Assembly (NCBI RefSeq): GCF_900114355.1
Contig: NZ_FOSS01000004.1
Location: forward strand, 212,238-276,237
Length of the DNA stretch: 64,000 bases
Source of the DNA: Lysobacter sp. cf310
Lineage (GTDB): Bacteria > Pseudomonadota > Gammaproteobacteria > Xanthomonadales > Xanthomonadaceae
Reading direction: 5' to 3'
Below are positions 27,157 to 36,782 of the stretch, piece by piece. Each line of letters begins with the position of its first letter. Position 1 is the first letter of the stretch. The notes beneath the pieces are model-generated. The model had not been told where the DNA came from. It did not search any database and saw only the letters and a list, made by a program, of their open reading frames with translations. The translations under genes were made by a program, and so were the position numbers.

Positions 27157-27269
27157 GCGGGCTTTCCGGGTCGGTCGGCCGCGAAAACCGCAGCCGGGAG
27201 GCGAATTCTCGGCGAGCGCACGCCGCTGCGACTACCATGCGCGTCCCGAACCCCGCCGCGCGACCTGCC

Positions 27270-27977
<708 letters not shown>

Positions 27978-28018
27978 GCCGGTAGCGCCGTTTGCGCGCT
28001 GCGGCAGGCAAGCGTCGG

Positions 28019-28048
28019 GCGTCGTTCCCGCTCAGGCGGGAATGACGC
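28019..28048. repeat. CGTCATTCCCGC hairpin
   Basis: A 13-bp stem with one mismatch (gcgtcgttcccgc / gcgggaatgacgc) and a 4-nt loop, directly after the YecA-type gene. This class of hairpin is frequent in proteobacterial intergenic DNA. No T run. Confidence 0.7.
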
Positions 28049-28126
28049 GCCAAACAAGCGCGCGAGCGACTCCGACGGTTGCTTGATCCACCGCCCTCTT
28101 CGTAACCCCCTCTCCGCGCTTCCACC

Positions 28127-28498
28127 ATGCAGAGCCCATCCCACCCCTGCCTCAGCTGCGGCGCCTGCTGCGCCCACTTCCGCGTCGCCCTGCACTGGAG
28201 CGAAACCGACGCCTTCGATGCCAAGGGCACACCGGCCGAGTTGACCGAAACGCTGGACGCCCACCGCGTCGCGATGCGCGGCACCTACGGCGGTCGCAGC
28301 CTGCGCTGTATCGCGCTGCAAGGCGATATCGGCGTATCCGCCCACTGCGGCGTCTACGCGCAGCGCCCGTCGCCCTGTCGCGAACTGCAAGCCGCGTGGG
28401 AGTACGGCGAGCCGAGTCCGCAATGCGACCAGGCCCGCATTGCATACGGGCTGGCGCCACTAGAACCGGAAACCTGGGTGCGGGCTGACGGCGGATAA
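28127..28498 (+). CDS. YkgJ-type cysteine-cluster protein
   Basis: A 123-residue protein with the YkgJ/CxxCGACC iron- or zinc-chelating domain: PCLSCGACCAHFRVAL at residues 8-23, then CIALQGDIGVSAHCGVY and QRPSPCRELQ near 80-90. These Cys residues are known to coordinate a metal in the family, and function is unassigned. No signal peptide. A preceding 100-nt gap carries the hairpin at 28019. Confidence 0.85.
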   Translation: MQSPSHPCLSCGACCAHFRVALHWSETDAFDAKGTPAELTETLDAHRVAMRGTYGGRSLRCIALQGDIGVSAHCGVYAQRPSPCRELQAAWEYGEPSPQCDQARIAYGLAPLEPETWVRADGG

Positions 28499-28558
28499 CA
28501 GCGTGATCGTCGCGCCACCGCGAAGGCAGCCACATTCCCGCCGCCTGCCTTGCTTTGG

Positions 28559-28638
28559 GGTAGGAGCGGCGTGAGCCGCGACCACGACGCTTCGCTCGGC
28601 TGCGCCGGCCGGCGATCGCGGCTCACGCCGCTCCTACC
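28559..28638. repeat. head-to-head pair of ggagcggcg-agccgcga palindromes
   Basis: Forward copy gtaggagcggcgtgagccgcga at 28559-28580 and inverse copy tcgcggctcacgccgctccta at 28617-28637, giving a near-perfect 80-bp inverted structure. Part of the 362-bp gap before icd, otherwise empty; the icd promoter should lie between here and 28860. Confidence 0.88.
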
Positions 28639-28860
28639 CCAAAGCCCACCTGTCGCTGCCTACGGCGCGATACTCACACGAGCGCCCGCGCAGGCCGGAA
28701 AGCATCATTCCATCTCGCATGCCCCAAATGCCTGGGCCGCCTTTGCCACGCCCCGCCCGAACCGCGACAATGGCGGGCCGGATCGCAGCGCCATCGCGAC
28801 CCGCCAGAACCCTGCTTCGCCCATGCGCTTGCGCACGGGACGGCCCCACTGGAGATCGTA

Positions 28861-30189
<1,329 letters not shown>

Positions 30190-30216
30190 AGCGACGACGT
30201 TCGCATCGCTGTATGA

Positions 30217-30245
30217 CAAAGGGCGCTACGGCGCCCTTTGTTTTG
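30217..30245 (+). terminator. rho-independent terminator
   Basis: Ten-bp stem caaagggcgc / gcgccctttg with loop tacg followed by tttt, 28 nt after the icd stop. Confidence 0.9.
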
Positions 30246-30384
30246 GGCCGAGTCCTGGACGGACCTGCGCGTTCAGGCAGGTGAAATCGGGAGCCGCGGC
30301 GACCTTCACTTGATAGGCCCGCGGAAAGCTGGCAGTTTCGTCGCCACGAGCACCGCCTCGCGCCCGCACAGGAAAGGATTTCCG

Positions 30385-31350
30385 ATGGCCGACCCCACCC
30401 CCGTACTCCCCTACGACGCGTCCCACCCCGATCACGCCCGCTATCAGAAAGTCTTCGACGGCGTGAAAGCCACCGGGCAGTGGAACGACGCCGAATCCCG
30501 CAACGTGGCCGCCGGGCTGTACGACCAGCTCAAGCGCAATCCGCAGATGGGCGACTTCGACCGCATCGTGGTCGGCAAGCCCGATGCCGCGGTGCCCTCG
30601 GTGTTCGCGATGAAGGGCGCCGGCACGCCGCCCGACGCCCAGCCCTGGGTCAGCGTGCCCACCGCGATGGCCAAGACCAGCGCCGACCAGACCCTGAGCG
30701 CCTACGCGCACACGCCGCAGGTCGGCAAGGACGGCTACCTCACCGATCCGGGCATCACCAAGCAGCCGATCGCGGCGCTGGAGAAGGGAACGCTCAAGGA
30801 CGTCCATGCGGTGGTCATGCACCGCACCGAGGGCTCGACCGCGCAAGGCGCGTTGAACTCGTTCAAGACCGGCACCGGCACCCACTTCCTGATCGACAAG
30901 GACGGCACGATCTACCAGACCGCCAGCCTCAATCAGCAGACCCAGCACGTGGGCAAGATCCGCGGCCGCTGCGTCGAGGAAGGCAATTGCTCGAAGGAAG
31001 AGAAGGCGTTCTTCGACAAGACCGGCTGGAACCCGAAGGCGATCCACGATCACGAGAAGGCCAAGCCCTACCCGGACCGCTTCCCGATGAATTCCGACAG
31101 CGTCGGCATCGAGGTGGTCGGCAGCTACAACAGCAAGACCAAGACCTGGGACGCGCCGACGCCCGAGCAGACCGCGTCGATCAACAAGCTGGTGGGCACG
31201 CTGCAAAAGGAATACGGGCTCAATGACAAAGACGTCTACAAACACGATGCCATCTCGTACAAGACCCTGGGCGAAGGCGCGGATCTGTATGTGCCTGGCA
31301 ATCGCACTCCCCCTGCTCCCGTCGTGCAGCCATCCGGGCCCACCCGCTAA
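30385..31350 (+). CDS. N-acetylmuramoyl-L-alanine amidase with N-terminal XVIPCD-like domain (putative X-T4SS effector)
   Basis: A 321-residue two-part protein without signal peptide. Residues about 1-105 resemble the XVIPCD recognition domain of effectors of the Xanthomonadales bacteria-killing type IV secretion system: DASHPDHARYQKVF (11-24), GDFDRIVV (56-63, compare GLxxIDHV), FAMKG (74-78, compare FAVQG) and PWVSVPTAMAKTSADQTL. Residues about 135-305 form an AmpD-like amidase_2 domain with candidate zinc ligands/catalytic residues His146, His167, His188, Glu243 and His287 (KHDAISYKTLGEGAD). aggaaagga precedes the ATG. In known effectors XVIPCD is usually C-terminal, so the order is unusual. 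The 3' end overlaps a lipoprotein gene, the typical immunity partner. No VirB/VirD4 genes are in this window. Amidase call strong, delivery route inferred. Confidence 0.75.
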   Translation: MADPTPVLPYDASHPDHARYQKVFDGVKATGQWNDAESRNVAAGLYDQLKRNPQMGDFDRIVVGKPDAAVPSVFAMKGAGTPPDAQPWVSVPTAMAKTSADQTLSAYAHTPQVGKDGYLTDPGITKQPIAALEKGTLKDVHAVVMHRTEGSTAQGALNSFKTGTGTHFLIDKDGTIYQTASLNQQTQHVGKIRGRCVEEGNCSKEEKAFFDKTGWNPKAIHDHEKAKPYPDRFPMNSDSVGIEVVGSYNSKTKTWDAPTPEQTASINKLVGTLQKEYGLNDKDVYKHDAISYKTLGEGADLYVPGNRTPPAPVVQPSGPTR

Positions 31351-31708
31351 GTCCGGCGCCGCCTCCGCGATCACGGTCACGCGCGTCGATCGCGCGGTGT
31401 TCGATGCCGCCTCGGGCAAGGACCCCACGCTCAAGCCCCGCTGCGAGGCGTGGACGCTGAACGACAAACAGGTGGCGAATTACTTCGCCGCCGCGCGCGA
31501 ATACCCGGACGGCACCCACGACGCCTATTACTGGCTGCCCTGCTCGATCAAGGGCCGCCTGCGCGCGGGCGGCCAGGATTGGGAGTTCGAGATCAACGCC
31601 GCCGCCACCGCGACCTGGACGCGCGGCGACAGCGTGCGCAAGTGGGGCTGCGATGCGAAGGCCTGCGAGCCGCTGGTGCTGATGATGCCGGACGGCAACA
31701 ATCCCTGA
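31247..31708 (+). CDS. lipoprotein, candidate immunity to the amidase
   Basis: A predicted lipoprotein in a frame different from the amidase, starting inside its last 100 nt. A basic n-region (SRTRPWAKAR) precedes a hydrophobic core and lipobox LLPSC; ATGs also occur at 31223 and 31289. The mature part is 130 residues with several Cys (CEAWTL, YYWLPCSIKG, WGCDAKACEPL). Periplasmic lipoprotein partners are usual for amidase effectors of the XVIPCD group, since they must protect peptidoglycan in the periplasm. The size and position support an effector-immunity pair. The alternative is an unrelated lipoprotein. Confidence 0.7.
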   Translation: MPSRTRPWAKARICMCLAIALPLLPSCSHPGPPAKSGAASAITVTRVDRAVFDAASGKDPTLKPRCEAWTLNDKQVANYFAAAREYPDGTHDAYYWLPCSIKGRLRAGGQDWEFEINAAATATWTRGDSVRKWGCDAKACEPLVLMMPDGNNP

Positions 31709-31716
31709 GCGGGCGC

Positions 31717-32024
31717 GTGACCGACGCCCCGCCGCCGCCCGTGGACTGCCGGGGCCGCCGCGTCCACGTCGGCTCGCGCGTGCGCGTGCTGAAGATTTCA
31801 GCCGGCTGGAACGCCAGATTCCCGCCGACGAGTTCGCGCGGCTGTCGTCGCTGGTCGGCCAGGTGCTGCCGATCAGCGAGATCGACGAATGGGGCTCGGC
31901 CTGGATCGAAGCCGAGTTCCCGCATTCGCCCGGACGCATCTACAGCCACGATCTGGCGCTGGATTCGGACGAGATGGAGTTGGTCGACGACGAGTCTGCG
32001 TCAGTCCCGTACAGCTCGCCATAG
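31717..32024 (+). pseudogene. conserved hypothetical protein broken by one frameshift
   Basis: Starts at GTG 31717, just after the lipoprotein stop. The first frame gives RRVHVGSRVRVLKI and then degrades. The next frame continues with a well-formed sequence from about 31796 (FSRLERQIPADEFARLSSLV, GQVLPISEIDEWGSAWIEAE, HSPGRIYSHDLALDSDEMEL) to a TAG at 32022. One extra G at aagatt (near 31791-31797) would restore VRVLKDFSRLERQIP. Short proteins with a KOW-like VxVGxRVRVL start and an xDEWGxAWIE middle form an uncharacterised family. Frameshift may be real or an assembly error. 32025-32195 holds nothing recognisable. Confidence 0.72.
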
Positions 32025-32195
32025 GACACGGTTTCCCACAAGGACGAATGGCTCGAAAGCGCCGGACGCTGCGGGCCGCGACGGGCCGTCTTCGCCGCGC
32101 ACCGCTTACGAAGGCGGGTTTCAATAGACGACACCATAACGGCATCGACCCGCTCGGTGGAATCGCCGGACCGGCCGCCGCGGCCGCCGATCCGC

Positions 32196-32729
32196 TTACA
32201 GACTCATGTCGGTGATGTGCTTCTTGAACGCCATCGTTCGCATGTACTGCGGATAGTCGCGCTCCAGGAAGGCCCGCATGTCGGCTTCCTCGTCCGTAGC
32301 CAGGATGCGCGCCATGTTGCCGCGCGAGTCGATGCGGATATGGCCGGCGTAGGTGATAGTGCCGGCTTCGACGGTGAACTTGTTCGAGGAGTGGAAGCTC
32401 GCCTCACGGCCGGTGACGACGATCTTGCTCCACATGTAGTCGCCCGCGGTCACCGGCATCACCCAGTATTTTTCCGGTTGATTCACGAACACGGCCTCGT
32501 CGGGGCCGATGAAGGCCTCGGCCATGGACGAACCGAAGGTCTCCTGGGCGCGGAACTTCTTGAACTGCAATTGCAGCCAGGTCAGGTTGCTCTCGACCTT
32601 GAACACCAGCACGCCCTTGCCGGGCGCGATGCGCTTGCCGTCGGCGAGATTGCGCGAGGTCGCGCAGGCGGACAACAACAGGACCAGCGATAGGATCGCC
32701 AGGCACCGCAATGCATGCATCAGTTTCAT
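32196..32729 (-). CDS. lipoprotein, 177 aa
   Basis: A predicted lipoprotein with signal MKLMHALRCLAILSLVLLLSAC (lipobox LSAC). The mature part (ATSRNLADGKRIAPGKGVLV, VESNLTWLQLQFKKFRAQ, YAGHIRIDSRGNMARILATD) is beta-rich, resembling uncharacterised DUF2846-type lipoproteins, but I cannot assign it. The start is set at 32729 because it places the signal at the N-terminus and has aggggtt upstream. It is convergent with the frameshifted gene. Confidence 0.72.
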   Translation of the reverse strand: MKLMHALRCLAILSLVLLLSACATSRNLADGKRIAPGKGVLVFKVESNLTWLQLQFKKFRAQETFGSSMAEAFIGPDEAVFVNQPEKYWVMPVTAGDYMWSKIVVTGREASFHSSNKFTVEAGTITYAGHIRIDSRGNMARILATDEEADMRAFLERDYPQYMRTMAFKKHITDMSL

Positions 32730-32859
32730 GGAACCCCTGTTCGCGTATCGGTAGGCGCACGACGCGCCGCCGCGCCCCCTGGCGCGGGCGCCATGGTCGG
32801 CAACGCGGTCGGATCGTGTCAACGCGGGCGCATGCCCCTGCGCCGAACCGGTTGGCCGC

Positions 32860-32888
32860 AAAAAAAAGGGCGCCCTGCGGCGCCCTTC
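32860..32888 (-). terminator. rho-independent terminator of the minus-strand hydrolase gene
   Basis: Stem aagggcgcc / ggcgccctt (32866-32874, 32879-32887) with loop ctgc; on the minus strand it is followed by a run of eight Ts. Confidence 0.9.
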
Positions 32889-32913
32889 GTTGATGCCGGC
32901 GGTGCGCGTCGGC

Positions 32914-34302
32914 TTAAGGCTTGGCGGCCTTGGGCGCGGCGGCGGGCGGTGCCGCCGGCGCGGCAGGCGCGGCGCCGGTCAGCACCTGCGCGTCGCCGTA
33001 CGGGCCGCGGCCGAGCTTGCCGGTCTTGATCCAGTCCAGCTGCATGCGGAAGTAACCGTCGGCGATGCGGGTCTCGGTGCGCTCGCCGTTGGCGTCGGTT
33101 TCGAACTTGAGGATGCCGTGGTCGGTGTCGGGGAACACCACCAGGGTCAGCGGACGGCCTTCGGCGGCGACCGACTGCAGGCGCTGGCGGGTTTCCTCCG
33201 GCGGTGCTTCGCGGTCGGCGCCGGCCAGCATCCACAACTGCGGCACCTTGAGTTCGCGCAGCACCGGCATCGGGTCGTAGTCCCAGCTGGTGCCCTTGTC
33301 CAGCTCGGGCTCCATCGCCTTGAGCTGCTGCGGGGTGTGCGAGACGACCAGGCCGGTGTACTCGCCCTTCATCGCGCCCCACCACTTCTCCTGGCCGTAC
33401 TTGTTGCGCGCCACGGTCAGCGCGTCCCAGCCGTCCTTGCCGTGCGAGGCGACGATTTTGCCGGTGGCGTCGGTGACTTCGCGCGCCTTGGCCACCACGT
33501 CGTCGCCGTAGCCGGCGTTGCGCAGATCCAATGCGACCTGGCCGGCGTCCTCGCCCAGCGGGCTGATCGCCATGCCGTAGCCGACCGCGACGAAGGCGGC
33601 CTCGGGCGTCTTGCTGGCGGCCAGCGGCGCGATCCAGCCGGCCTGGCTGCCGCCCGAGAAACCGATCCGGCCGGCGCGCTTGCCGGCCAGGCGCTTGGCT
33701 TCGCGCAGCGCGGCCTTGGCGTCGTCGGACAGCAGATAGAAATCCTGGGTGTACTTGCCGCCGGATTCGCCGGTGCCGCGCTTGTCGTAGACGAACACGC
33801 CGACGCCGTTGGCCGGGTACAGGTTCTGCATGTGATAGCGGTTGACGCCGGAGTAGTCCTCCGAGCCGTGCACGGTGACGATGATCGGCACCGGGCCGGT
33901 GCCGGGCGGGAGCACCAGGCGGCCGCGCAGGTTGACGTCGTTGCCTTCGAAGCGGGTCTCGGTGATGTCGAACTTGAGCTTGCGCCCGTTCTTGCCCTCG
34001 AAGGCGATCTTGCCCTGGCCGCAGTCGCCGAAGCTCACGCGCACGTTGTCGGGGCGCTCGGTCCAGCCCAGGGTGCTGGCCCACTGGCCGTCGCGCTCGC
34101 TCAGGCGGCCGGTGCGGCCGTCGATCAGGCGCCAGCGCAAGGCGCCTTTGTCGGCATTGGCGACGTCGACGATGCTGCCGTCGTCGAGGCGGTAGGCGCC
34201 GGCGTGGCAGCTGGTGGTGTCGGTGGCGTTGGAGGCGAACGCGGCCGGGCTGGTCAGCAACAGCAGCGGCAGCAGGGAGCGCGGAATTCGGCTGTACGGC
34301 AT
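32914..34302 (-). CDS. secreted alpha/beta hydrolase
   Basis: A 462-residue protein with signal peptide (SLLPLLLLTSPAAFASN). The C-terminal two thirds are an alpha/beta-hydrolase: PVPIIVTVHGSEDYSG (oxyanion strand), GVGVFVYDKRGTGESGG, and the nucleophile turn GFSGGSQAGW, where the third position after Ser is Ala rather than Gly. The acid and His are in MLAGADREAP and DTDHGILKFE. An N-terminal region of about 130 residues (SFGDCGQGKIAFEGKNGRKL) precedes it. Sequence ends in an Ala/Pro-rich tail. Substrate unknown; secreted esterase or peptidase. The upstream 381 bp (34303-34683) has no gene; a short ccggttcgggatg direct repeat is seen near 34550. Confidence 0.85.
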   Translation of the reverse strand: MPYSRIPRSLLPLLLLTSPAAFASNATDTTSCHAGAYRLDDGSIVDVANADKGALRWRLIDGRTGRLSERDGQWASTLGWTERPDNVRVSFGDCGQGKIAFEGKNGRKLKFDITETRFEGNDVNLRGRLVLPPGTGPVPIIVTVHGSEDYSGVNRYHMQNLYPANGVGVFVYDKRGTGESGGKYTQDFYLLSDDAKAALREAKRLAGKRAGRIGFSGGSQAGWIAPLAASKTPEAAFVAVGYGMAISPLGEDAGQVALDLRNAGYGDDVVAKAREVTDATGKIVASHGKDGWDALTVARNKYGQEKWWGAMKGEYTGLVVSHTPQQLKAMEPELDKGTSWDYDPMPVLRELKVPQLWMLAGADREAPPEETRQRLQSVAAEGRPLTLVVFPDTDHGILKFETDANGERTETRIADGYFRMQLDWIKTGKLGRGPYGDAQVLTGAAPAAPAAPPAAAPKAAKP

Positions 34303-34683
34303 GGGGCAGTCTCGGTGGTCGGCGCGCGGCGCCGGGGTGGTATCCACAGGATCGATGCGAAAACCCGGGTCAGCGTTGCAATTGTTCCGCATCGCAGCCA
34401 CAGGTCATGTGCAAGACGATCATAGACCGCGCGCAGCGTTCGGGATCGGGCGATCCGTCGCCGCGGCGCCCATGCTCGGCCGCAGGCGAGCATGCTACGG
34501 CAGACCGGCGCCGGCCGAGGCGTCGGCGGGTCGGGGATGCGAACCCGGTCCGGTTCGGGATGGTCCGGTTCGGGATGCGTCGGGCCGGTTCGGAGCAAGG
34601 GCCGCGCTGCGCCGGCGCGGCCGTGCCGGAAGGTGCAGGGCCGGCCCGAGGCTACGACCCCGCGGACCGGCCACTGCGGTTGC

Positions 34684-36108
34684 TCAGGGATTGAAGCGCA
34701 GGTAGAGGTTGGCCCAACGCTGGCCGATGGCGATGGTCTGGTTGGCGGTGTAGTGGATGCCGTCGGGCGCGAAGCCGCAGCGGATGTCGTCGGTGGCGAC
34801 GAAGAACACCCGGGACGGATCGGCGGCGGCGGCGTTGACCATGCCCATGTTCACCTGATGCACGGTGGCCTGGTAGGACGCGAAGGCGGGCATGTAGGGA
34901 TTGATCTGGGTCAGATAGAACTGCAGCTCAGGCGCCTCGATATCGGTGCGCACGTCGGCGATGAACTGCTTGATGTTGGCCTCGTACTGCGCGGCGCCGC
35001 CGTAGATCGCGTCGGTCTCGCCCTGCAGCCAGAACATCGCGCGCAGCCTGGGCGTGTAGCCCTGCGCGCGCAACTGGGCGAGCATGGTCTGGATGTGCTG
35101 GATCATCGGCGGATACAGCGCTTCGTAGCCGGCCGGATTGCGCTTCTGGAAGCCGTAGTACAGGCCCGCCCCGCCGACGGCGTACTTGATCACCGCGATC
35201 GGCGCCTTGCTCAGCGCGGCCAGATCGCCGCCCAGCGACAGCTCCGGGCCGAAGCCGTCGTAATTGCCCGAGAAGCCCGAGCCCTGGGTGTCGAGCTGCC
35301 CCATGGAGCCGATGTTGGCGACAGCGTCGGATAGCGAGCGCTGGTGATAGCCCAGCAAGGCGCGCGAATCCGGCCAAGCGGCGTAGTGCAGGTTGGCGCT
35401 GCCGAGTTGATCGGTGCGCGCGGTCCAGCCGTGCGCGTTGGACTGCCCGGCCACGATCACCACGTCGATCGGCATCGTCGCGCGCGCCGGCAACGGCGTC
35501 TTGCTCAGGCGCACGTTGTCCAGATCGGTGTAGCCGTAATTGGGCACGACCTGGCGCAGGCGGATGCGCAGGCGCTCGCCCACGCCGGCCGGCGCCGGGC
35601 CGCTGTCGAACAGGCGCGTGGTGTCGGTGAACTGCGCCGAGGGTGCGAGATTGCGGCCGATGCCGCTCCAGGCGCCGACCAGATGGCCGTTCTCGGTTTC
35701 CAGGCGGATGTCGTAGCCGGCAAAAAGATCCTTGCCGTTCTGATCGGGCGTACGCGTTCCGCTGGCGACACTGAGGGTATAGCGGGTATTGGCTTGCAGG
35801 CGCTCGCTCAACAGCTGTTGCAAGCCGCCGCCGTCGCTGTAATGGAATTCGGCCTGGGCACCGTCGAAGCCGACGGTGGCGCCGGGATAGAACGCGTCGC
35901 TGCCGGCCGCATTCGGCGCGATCAGACCGCTGAGCGAGTTCGTGCCGGTCGCGGTCCAACCGCTGGGCACCCGCACCGCGGCAGCCCCCGCGATGGGATC
36001 GAGCTCGAAGCTGGGGTTGTCGATCGCGATGGCGGTCTGCGCGCTCGCGGCGCCGGCAAACGGTAGGCACAGCGTCGCGATGGCGAGGAAACGGGCAATG
36101 ACGGACAT
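34684..36108 (-). CDS. carbohydrate acetylesterase (sialate O-acetylesterase-like)
   Basis: A 474-residue secreted protein. Signal peptide (about 1-24, ending GAASAQ), then an N-terminal beta-sandwich of roughly 170 residues (AIDNPSFELDPIAGAAAVRV, YTLSVASGTRT) like carbohydrate-binding modules, then an SGNH-type esterase domain (CE6/DUF303): VVIVAGQSNAHGW (GQSN, catalytic Ser), GPELSLGGDLAAL, FWLQGETDA (oxyanion Gln/Glu) and FAPDGIHYTANQT (Asp-His). Family members remove O-acetyl groups from sugars in polysaccharides or xylan. Its own unit; no regulator adjacent. Confidence 0.87.
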   Translation of the reverse strand: MSVIARFLAIATLCLPFAGAASAQTAIAIDNPSFELDPIAGAAAVRVPSGWTATGTNSLSGLIAPNAAGSDAFYPGATVGFDGAQAEFHYSDGGGLQQLLSERLQANTRYTLSVASGTRTPDQNGKDLFAGYDIRLETENGHLVGAWSGIGRNLAPSAQFTDTTRLFDSGPAPAGVGERLRIRLRQVVPNYGYTDLDNVRLSKTPLPARATMPIDVVIVAGQSNAHGWTARTDQLGSANLHYAAWPDSRALLGYHQRSLSDAVANIGSMGQLDTQGSGFSGNYDGFGPELSLGGDLAALSKAPIAVIKYAVGGAGLYYGFQKRNPAGYEALYPPMIQHIQTMLAQLRAQGYTPRLRAMFWLQGETDAIYGGAAQYEANIKQFIADVRTDIEAPELQFYLTQINPYMPAFASYQATVHQVNMGMVNAAAADPSRVFFVATDDIRCGFAPDGIHYTANQTIAIGQRWANLYLRFNP

Positions 36109-36531
36109 GGCAAGACTCACGGGTCGTAAGCGACGGTTCCAGCGGCGTCGATAGCGGATCGACGTCGCCGGAGGCACGGGCAAACTGCGCTCACCTCGGG
36201 AACATCTCCGAACCGTTCCAGTCCAGGACAGCCGGTGCGTGCGATGTGCGCGCGGCTGGGCCCGGCGTCGGACCGACCGCGCATGGGATCGAAATGCGAG
36301 CGCGGGTCGTATGCGTCGGTTCGGTAGGGTGCTGGGCGCTCCAGGCTTGAGGTGTTGCAGGATGCGCGATCAGTCTTGGCGGGTGAGCGCGCGCGCGTCC
36401 ATGTGACCTTGGTCGCGTGCGATTCGCGGTTGCCTGGCGCGCGGATTCGTCCACGTTTTTCGTGGTTGTTTGGTGCGCTGTTATGGGCGGTTTCGGTTTT
36501 GGGCGGGGGTGGCGGCGTGGTCGCGGTGGCG

Positions 36532-36720
36532 CGGTCGCGGCTTGCGCCGCTCCTACAGGGGCCGGCGGGTTTGCGTCGGATGTGTGTGATGCGATCGCGG
36601 CTTACGCCGCTCCCACAGAAATCCACGCCTCTTCGATGTAGGGGCGGCGCAAGCCGCGACCGCGTCGCTTCACCAACGACGCCAGCTTCGCGCTCTCTGT
36701 GGGAGCGGCGTAAGCCGCGA
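36532..36720. repeat. four ggagcggcg-agccgcga palindromes
   Basis: Copies at about 36532-36557 and 36592-36617 (inverse) and 36638-36660 and 36699-36720 (forward) in the 674-bp gap 36109-36782. The first 400 bp of the gap show nothing recognisable. The copies are arranged inverse, inverse, forward, forward, so alternative hairpins can form. Confidence 0.85.
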
Positions 36721-36782
36721 TGGCGCGCAACCTGCCACAGGCGCCGTCCCCGCTCGCGGGACGACGCGGTCCAGGTGTTCGC

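Noticed and set aside
34303-34683. Small open frames in the gap between hydrolase and acetylesterase genes
   Set aside because: Codons are Arg/Gly-rich in both directions, no ribosome-binding site and no family-like pattern; only a short ccggttcgggatg repeat is visible.
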